Positions 60,701-64,000 of a DNA stretch of 64,000 bases are shown here, piece by piece. This DNA comes from Haliotis asinina (Eukaryota > Mollusca > Gastropoda > Lepetellida > Haliotidae): contig NC_090280.1 of NCBI RefSeq assembly GCF_037392515.1, positions 28,401,118 to 28,465,117 of the forward strand. The letters run 5' to 3'. The number at the start of each line of letters is the position of its first letter. Position 1 is the first letter of the stretch. The translations under genes and the position numbers were made by a program. The notes beneath the pieces were generated by a model. The model saw only the letters and a program-made list of their open reading frames with translations. It made no database searches and was not told the origin of the DNA.

Positions 60701-62120
60701 TCAGGATTCCTTACCCTGAAGGGATGGGCTGGACATTACCTGTACTATGAATTAGAATGTTGTTTGATCCAGACATGAACATTGAATATCAACACATTGC
60801 AGACATTTTCAGTTTGAAACATTTAACAGTGAACACATCTTGGCAGTATGAAAATTGCCATTTACACTCAACATGCTGCCAAAAATTTTCAGGGTATCAT
60901 ATCATCTAAAACCATGACCATATAGCGATAATTGAAATGCTTGTTAACTCAAAATGTCACTTCCCTATTTGATTGGGACTTTACTATTTAATATCTTAAC
61001 TTTGTCTTGACTCTACTTCAGAATTATTTTGTAAAGTGAAAAAAGCAGCTTTTGTTTTGAGAGGTCATGATTTGAGTTCAGTCATCTCTTGTGTTGTAGG
61101 TGTTCAAGAGTCTCAATCTGACTACATATGATCTGAATGTGGACATGCTGGATGTACATGCTGTAAGTATGTATACTCCAAGAATTCTTGGAACTAATCA
61201 ACAGGGCTGAGAATATTCCATGGATCAGAGGAATTGCGTGTAACAAAGTGTCACCATGATGTCATTGCAACAAGTGCTCCTTTTCTAAAGAATGTTAGAA
61301 AATGTCCTCAGCACCCTGTGCTGGTTGACTGAAGCCACCCAATGGATATGGTGGTCGGGAACAGGAACATGTTTACTTGCGTTTCTTCTGCCAGAGAGGT
61401 TGGATGGTTGCTCACAATATTTATAACTCAATCATACGGTCCAGACAATCACTTATGTGCTGTTGACATGTAACTGGAGTGCTATTGAGTGAGGCATGAA
61501 ACATCAGATATACAAATTCATGTTTGACTTATTTTCATTTCAGGACAGAAACACATTTCACAGATTTGATAAGTTCAATGCCAAGTATAATCCTATTGGT
61601 GAAAGTCGGTTGAGGGAGATTTTTATTAAGACTGACAACTATATCAATGGGAAATACTTTGGCCAAGTGATAAAGGTAATTACTAATTATCATATTGTTG
61701 ATTCATTGACTTAACAAGTATTTTTGAATTCTGTTTTCTAGTTTCCATGAGTGCCATTAAGGCATTTTCACAGTGACTTGCTACCTGTTACCTCATTTAT
61801 GTCTGAAGACAAATATAGTCATGCCTTGAATAAAAGCACTACTTTGGATTTTAATATGGTACATATTGATAGCCTAACTTCTCAGTCTATGGTCAAACTA
61901 TAGTCATCAGTACTTTGAGAATAACATTCATTTCCTTGATTCACTTTGATCCACAGGAAGTGATGAGTGACTTGGAGGAGAGCAAGTATCAAAATGCAGA
62001 ATACCGTCTGTCTATCTACGGTCGGAGTCGAGATGAGTGGGACAAGTTAGCAAAGTGGGCAGTGGAACATCGTGTTCACTCAGAGAATGTCCGCTGGCTT
62101 GTACAGATTCCCAGACTCTA
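24739..62120 (+). CDS. AMPD2: AMP deaminase (AMPD2-like), 12 coding exons, 3' part outside the window
   Basis: Deaminates AMP to IMP plus ammonia in the purine nucleotide cycle; a cytosolic homotetramer binding one zinc per subunit. Exons: 24739-24799, 30033-30255, 33599-33634, 41169-41328, 42268-42460, 43568-43609, 54289-54508, 55171-55300, 60464-60598, 61100-61162, 61544-61675 and 61957-62120. All introns are GT-AG and phases join without a stop, giving ~519 residues. The variable N-terminus holds [14 protein letters not shown] and [10 protein letters not shown], both matching vertebrate AMPD2. Family hallmarks are [36 protein letters not shown] (zinc ligands in THVH), [17 protein letters not shown] and [12 protein letters not shown]. 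The last codon is split (TA), expected as Tyr of the family's PRL-F/Y-DVYR. The other zinc ligands and the STDDP motif lie beyond the window. AMPD3-like affinity cannot be excluded. Confidence 0.95.
24800..30032 (+). other. AMPD2 intron 1
   Basis: Contains a MITE-like inverted-repeat element at 25560-26054. A 168-codon open frame at 28513-29019 has no recognisable motif and is probably chance. The rest is AT-rich with nothing recognised. Confidence 0.6.
25560..26054. mobile_element. MITE-like element with terminal inverted repeats
   Basis: TTGTTGGACTGTAAATTGTC at the left end matches the complement of GACAGTTTACAGTCCAACAA at the right end. Similarity continues inward for ~80 bp with an interruption (ACTATCAAACTGCATATA against ACCATCAAGCTGTACATA). 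About 495 bp long with no coding potential, so a non-autonomous DNA transposon is likely. Target duplication unclear. Confidence 0.5.
30033..30255 (+). CDS. AMPD2: AMPD2 exon 2
   Basis: Acceptor TATGTTTTCCAG, donor CACAG/GTCAGT. Encodes [20 protein letters not shown] through [16 protein letters not shown] to FERQFSHR. The last part matches the vertebrate AMPD2 N-terminal segment around APYEFPEESPIEQLEERRQ and LERQIS. Enters phase 1 and leaves phase 2. Confidence 0.85.
30256..33598 (+). other. AMPD2 intron 2
   Basis: Holds an old + strand copy of the abalone-type SINE at about 30377-30530 (GATCGGGTATTGAGGCTTGC, GATGTTGATCATTTGATTGT). Near 30600-30735 lies a tRNA-type SINE 3' relic (GCAGCCACACACATGCATGT, TAAACCCTGTTTCCCC). 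The rest is AT-rich with no gene seen. Confidence 0.5.
33599..33634 (+). CDS. AMPD2: AMPD2 exon 3 (36-nt microexon)
   Basis: Acceptor TTTGCTGTTTCAG, donor ACAGA/GTGAGT. Encodes [11 protein letters not shown] and enters and leaves in phase 2, so skipping it would keep the frame. It fits both neighbours exactly and lies where vertebrate AMPD2 has VKLEPDIL. Confidence 0.65.
33933..34097 (+). mobile_element. tRNA-derived SINE copy
   Basis: tRNA-like head GGGGTAACCTAGTGGTTGAT (A box) and CCCAGGTTCAATTGCCCCCA (B box), followed by a body with GTTGCAGGAATGTTGCCAAA and the tail GGTATAAAATCATATTCACT. The tail resembles that of the abalone-type repeat, suggesting a shared LINE partner. Confidence 0.7.
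36909..37164 (+). mobile_element. Abalone-type SINE-like repeat, near full length
   Basis: Runs from AGACCCGTGAAGGTCCCGGG through AACGGGATCGGGTGGTCAGG to GAGTGCGGCGTAAAACTATA and then passes straight into a long (CACT)n tract. Same family as the copy at 12700-12972. Confidence 0.85.
37165..37281 (+). repeat. (CACT)n microsatellite, ~29 units
   Basis: An uninterrupted tetranucleotide tract that directly continues the ACTCACTC tail of the SINE before it. It is a clear case of a SINE tail expanding into a microsatellite. The tract is probably length-variable between individuals. Confidence 0.95.
38208..38490 (+). mobile_element. tRNA-type SINE copy, older
   Basis: B-box-like GCCGTTGGTTCGATCCCCAG, then a body containing GTCAGCTCGGAGTCTGTATA, GTCTTGGTGAGTACAAGCAG and a 3' part GATGTTAAACCCCATTTAAC. 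The layout and wording fit a tRNA-derived abalone SINE known to me only from memory. The 5' boundary is uncertain. Confidence 0.5.
38721..38945 (+). mobile_element. 5'-truncated abalone-type SINE with an unusually long target duplication
   Basis: Starts inside the family sequence at GCCATAAAAGGTGACTATGC and ends with an ACTCACTCA tail. The 44-bp stretches 38677-38720 and 38946-38989 are identical direct repeats. The first three bases may belong to the tail, so the duplication is 41-44 bp. Confidence 0.9.
41169..41328 (+). CDS. AMPD2: AMPD2 exon 4
   Basis: Acceptor CTCTTTTTCCAG, donor AGTGGG/GTAAGT. Encodes [20 protein letters not shown] through [30 protein letters not shown] is a strong AMPD family match. 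Leaves in phase 0. Confidence 0.9.
41329..42267 (+). other. AMPD2 intron 4 with a possible gag-like relic
   Basis: About 0.9 kb. It holds the minus-strand gag-like fragment at 41608-41937, and no other feature is seen. Confidence 0.5.
41608..41937 (-). mobile_element. Possible fossil retroelement gag-like fragment
   Basis: The minus-strand frame begins [20 protein letters not shown] followed by [13 protein letters not shown]. That resembles the start of gag-like proteins of some LTR-type retroelements (the pattern F-G-x-x-Y-x-x-W-K-x-E-I-x-x-W). The resemblance stops after about 40 residues. It is short, old and isolated. Confidence 0.35.
42268..42460 (+). CDS. AMPD2: AMPD2 exon 5
   Basis: Acceptor ATTGCTGTTACAG, donor TTGAAG/GTAACT. 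Encodes [20 protein letters not shown] and [20 protein letters not shown], which match the vertebrate VPFTDLQLAAKSLVRALFIR block position by position. Leaves in phase 1. Confidence 0.95.
42461..43567 (+). other. AMPD2 intron 5
   Basis: About 1.1 kb, AT-rich, no recognised repeat or exon. Confidence 0.5.
43568..43609 (+). CDS. AMPD2: AMPD2 exon 6 (42-nt microexon)
   Basis: Acceptor TTTGTTTCCTCAG, donor CACAAG/GTATAC. Encodes [14 protein letters not shown] in phase 1 to phase 1, so it could be skipped without a frame change. Content is not strongly conserved in the family; placement rests on splice sites and phase. Confidence 0.65.
47050..48330. repeat. 36-bp minisatellite, about 35 units, open on both strands
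   Basis: The unit is close to GTACATGGTGATCAACTG + GTACATGTGATTCACCTG. Since 36 is a multiple of 3, the array stays open: 416 codons on the + strand (unit [12 protein letters not shown]) and 360 on the minus strand (unit [12 protein letters not shown]). Variants (ATATG, GTACGTGG, CATTC, CACCCGG) recur in order: the CACCCGGTATGTGGTG variant block starts near 47411 and again near 47807, 396 bp apart, which is 11 units. The location in an intron, the two-strand openness and the lack of any known domain argue against coding. Degraded flanking units extend to about 46880. Confidence 0.95.
50430..50900 (+). repeat. Dispersed mollusc-type repeat (old)
   Basis: Contains TTCATATTTGGTATCTCGAT, GACCTTGGACCTTGACCTTC and CAAGGTCACAAGGCAACATT. 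The GACCTTGACCTT...AAGGTCA wording recurs in many mollusc non-coding repeats that I know from memory; the element type is not clear. The related CCCCACAAAGAGTTTTGTAG string at 62549 may belong to the same family. Confidence 0.35.
53042..53435. repeat. Degenerate ~39-bp minisatellite, about 10 units
   Basis: The unit is close to GGCCACAGTGACATACAGAT + TGTACTGGTCACCACTACA. Units are diverged by substitutions and small indels, so overlapping frames stay partly open in both directions. Noncoding, in AMPD2 intron 6. Confidence 0.85.
54289..54508 (+). CDS. AMPD2: AMPD2 exon 7
   Basis: Acceptor TTCACTGTCACAG, donor CCCTCT/GTAAGT. Encodes [20 protein letters not shown] and [20 protein letters not shown], ending FISDGPL. 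It matches the vertebrate APVHPPALEQHPY to PYPDLQEFVADVNVLMALI stretch. Phase 1 in, phase 2 out. Confidence 0.95.
55171..55300 (+). CDS. AMPD2: AMPD2 exon 8
   Basis: Acceptor TTGTGCTTCAG, donor AGAAAG/GTCAGA. Encodes [20 protein letters not shown] and [15 protein letters not shown], nearly invariant in the family. Phase 2 in, phase 0 out. Confidence 0.97.
56400..58230 (+). pseudogene. DIRS-like gag region (fossil part)
   Basis: Contains a cysteine cluster ([10 protein letters not shown]), a long proline/alanine-rich stretch of repeated P-A-P-x-P-T-P-A units (56890-57070), and arginine/serine-rich stretches ([18 protein letters not shown], 57180-57390) before an acidic segment. Such RS-rich parts resemble nucleic-acid-binding or speckle-targeting regions. 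Broken. Confidence 0.65.
58590..59110 (+). pseudogene. DIRS-like reverse transcriptase region (fossil part)
   Basis: Shows [57 protein letters not shown] and the catalytic-block counterpart FDPYIDDCF. The wording matches DIRS/Ngaro-type reverse transcriptases. Broken. Confidence 0.85.
59150..59773 (+). pseudogene. DIRS-like tyrosine recombinase region (fossil part)
   Basis: Shows an integrase-like core: [17 protein letters not shown] (first catalytic Arg), [14 protein letters not shown], and a C-terminal [20 protein letters not shown] block followed by [10 protein letters not shown] with the catalytic Tyr. DIRS elements use this recombinase instead of a DDE integrase. Broken. Confidence 0.8.
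60464..60598 (+). CDS. AMPD2: AMPD2 exon 9 (first zinc ligands)
   Basis: Acceptor ATGTTTGTTTCAG, donor GCTGAG/GTAAGA. Encodes [20 protein letters not shown] and KTLTLAE. The two His of THVH are zinc ligands in AMP deaminases. 45 codons, phase 0. Confidence 0.97.
61100..61162 (+). CDS. AMPD2: AMPD2 exon 10
   Basis: Acceptor TCTTGTGTTGTAG, donor CATGCT/GTAAGT. 21 codons, [20 protein letters not shown] plus Ala, matching vertebrate [20 protein letters not shown]. Confidence 0.97.
61544..61675 (+). CDS. AMPD2: AMPD2 exon 11
   Basis: Acceptor TTTTCATTTCAG, donor ATAAAG/GTAATT. 44 codons with [20 protein letters not shown] and [18 protein letters not shown]. The KFNAKYNP block contacts substrate in the family. 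Confidence 0.97.
61957..62120 (+). CDS. AMPD2: AMPD2 exon 12 (last exon seen)
   Basis: Acceptor TTTGATCCACAG, donor CTCTA/GTATGT. Encodes [40 protein letters not shown] and [10 protein letters not shown], then a split codon TA. The next family exon (beginning DVYR) is not found before the window ends. Confidence 0.97.
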
Positions 62121-62247
62121 GTATGTCAAACGTATACTTTCTTTCTTTGTCTGAATATTCTCTGAGTGAGAAATGTTACAATCAAATGAAAGTGAAACAT
62201 ATCTCTGATATTGTTATTGAATAATTCCCTGACCAGTTTAAGTTTAC

Positions 62248-62480
62248 GTGTCTGTCAGAACTGAACAGTGTGTTGTTTCTTGTCACACAACACATGTGTT
62301 CCTGTTTGTAATACAGCCACATGTGTTGAAACTTTTGTGTCTGTCAGAAATGAAACTGTGTTGTTTCTTGTCACACGTGTACCTGTCACATGTCACACTG
62401 TCACATGTGTTGAAGTATTCGTGTCTGTCGTAACAGTGGCAGTGTGTTGTCCTTTCTTGTCACACACTGACACAGTTTTC
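62248..62480 (+). repeat. Diverged ~85-90-bp tandem repeat, three units
   Basis: Units begin GTGTCTGTC at 62248, 62337 and 62421, and share TGTGTTGTTTCTTGTCACAC and CACATGTGTTGAA. It lies at the start of the intron after AMPD2 exon 12. Confidence 0.75.
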
Positions 62481-64000
62481 TTTTTCTGCTCCAAAATGTG
62501 TCGTTGCAATGTGTGGTTTCTTGTCTCACAGTGACACACATTGTTATCCCCACAAAGAGTTTTGTAGGGGTTATTAAAATGTGCTCCGTTCGTCTGTGCG
62601 TGCATCAATCTATCCATGCACATTTATCTATTCCAGAGCAGAACTTTAAGACCTTCAATATTTCTTCACCAAAATTATCACACAGAATGATCTGGAGCTT
62701 TTTGGTAGTTTGGGTATTCTGAATAAAATATTTTTGGCGTTTTTATGGCAACGAGTTTGACTTTGACTGAAATTGCTGGTAGTACTGTTTTCCAGAGCAG
62801 GGCCTGCTTGCACAGAGCTTTCTTAGTTACAATCAATCTTAGGCCCCTACAATCAACTTTACAATCACCATACAATTGCTCTAATCCACTTGCACAAACA
62901 CGATCTTAAGACAGCATGGATTTAAGATCGCAATCTTAACTAAGATTGAACTCTTCAACGTTGGAGGTAGAAATTTCTTAAACTCGACTCCTGTCTACAG
63001 TTGTCTTCAAGTGCGCATAGCATGCAGCGCAAATAAAACGTGGAACTTGTTCCCGCACGCAGATGACATCCCTTCCTTAATTGCATCTTACAGATTTTTC
63101 ATGAAAAAACAGAAACAAAAAAACAACAAAAAAAAAAACAAACAAAAAAACCCCAGACAAACCCCAACCCACAAATCTTTGAAGGAAATGATAACGTTGA
63201 AGAAGGAAGCGATAAAGGTAACATGTATAATCACTCGTACCTCAGGGGTTATTCTCTAATTTTTCTACATTCTAATTTTTTATGAACTAAACATGTGATA
63301 CTGCAACCACAGACCTATCATGTTTTATGCAAGTATTGAAATACAAACAAATACGTTAACAAATTGGGTCTTGAGTTATTGATCTAATAATCATGAAATT
63401 AAAAGATAGCACATAAATAAAATTTCCTTATGATATAACACCTAAATGTACCATGATTTGTCAGTGGCTGTCAGTTGAACATAGTTTGGCATCTCGTAGG
63501 TGTTATTTAGAGTAAAATCCCAAATATATCCCGCAAGCATTAGATTTGTAAAGACATGAAAGTGTGACATGACTGTGGGAGTGATGTGGAAAATTCATGA
63601 CAGGGAAATATGAAAATGTTATTATTTCGTGTGTGTTTTATGTGTTGTTGAATGCTCATCCACAGTATATTAATTACTTTATGCTATTTTGTTGATAATT
63701 ATTTTTTCGTTTTGTTAAAAAAACATTTTATGCAAATTGCACATACCCCAGCAAGTGTATTTTTCCCGTTTGAAGAATACTTGTATTATATTTAAAATGC
63801 ATAGATTACAAGTCTTGTCTCTTGTCAGATTCAATTTTTACAAGTAGAAAAAACATAATTTTGCACGTTATCCAACTGTAGATTATTTCAATGATAAACT
63901 AAGACAAAATCATTAACCGAAAAGAAACATGTGGAGATCTGTTCTGTCATAACAGAACATGCATTGTATTTGGGCATGGAAGATTTTACGGCAACGGCAT
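62481..64000 (+). other. Start of AMPD2 intron 12, no exon seen
   Basis: Holds a short dispersed-repeat string (CCCCACAAAGAGTTTTGTAG, 62549-62568), a mixed C/A-rich tract at 63113-63170, and inverted-looking CTTAAGATCG/AATCTTA strings near 62830-62950. No coding exon is recognised to the window end. Confidence 0.5.

Noticed and set aside
62248-62722. Open + and minus frames after AMPD2 exon 12
   Set aside because: They overlap a short tandem repeat and show no family match. The next AMPD2 exon (DVYR...) was looked for here and not found.

Overview
The window is eukaryotic nuclear DNA from a mollusc, most likely an abalone (Haliotis) or close relative. The evidence is split host exons with GT-AG introns, AT-rich introns, and many copies of a dispersed SINE-like repeat that begins GACCCGTGAAGGTCCCGGGG and ends in an ACTCACTC tail. 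I know that repeat from memory as very common in abalone introns; the species call is inference.

Layout. 0-1.7 kb: a minus-strand Jockey-like LINE fragment between two direct copies of a ~190-bp repeat. 2.6-4.4 kb: an ankyrin-repeat gene (+), with a cysteine-rich antisense reading frame just after it. 5.7-6.4 kb: a DIRS-like retroelement piece. 8.22-15.36 kb: an old, broken Polinton-like element with terminal inverted repeats, a protein-primed family B DNA polymerase region and several unfamiliar cargo frames. It carries a SINE inside and appears to sit within a DIRS-like retroelement. 16.1-16.4 kb: a 300-bp hairpin element with RNA polymerase III-like boxes. 17.4-17.9 kb: a ~122-bp tandem repeat. 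17.9-22.3 kb: a large C2H2 zinc-finger gene (-).

From 23.7 kb to beyond the right edge lies one host gene on the + strand, AMP deaminase (AMPD2-like). I can place 12 coding exons with consistent splice phases, ending at 62120; the rest of the catalytic domain lies outside the window. Its introns hold SINEs, a MITE-like element, a 36-bp minisatellite of ~1.25 kb, a degenerate ~39-bp minisatellite, and a 4.2-kb DIRS-like retroelement with inverted ends (55.88-60.11 kb).

The zinc-finger gene and AMPD2 are divergent and may share a promoter region near 22.3-23.9 kb. AMPD2 is a metabolic enzyme (AMP to IMP), the zinc-finger protein a likely nuclear DNA-binding regulator and the ankyrin protein a likely binding scaffold; I see no functional link among the three. 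The least familiar content is the Polinton-like element and its cargo frames, whose products I could not name apart from the polymerase and SAP-like motifs.
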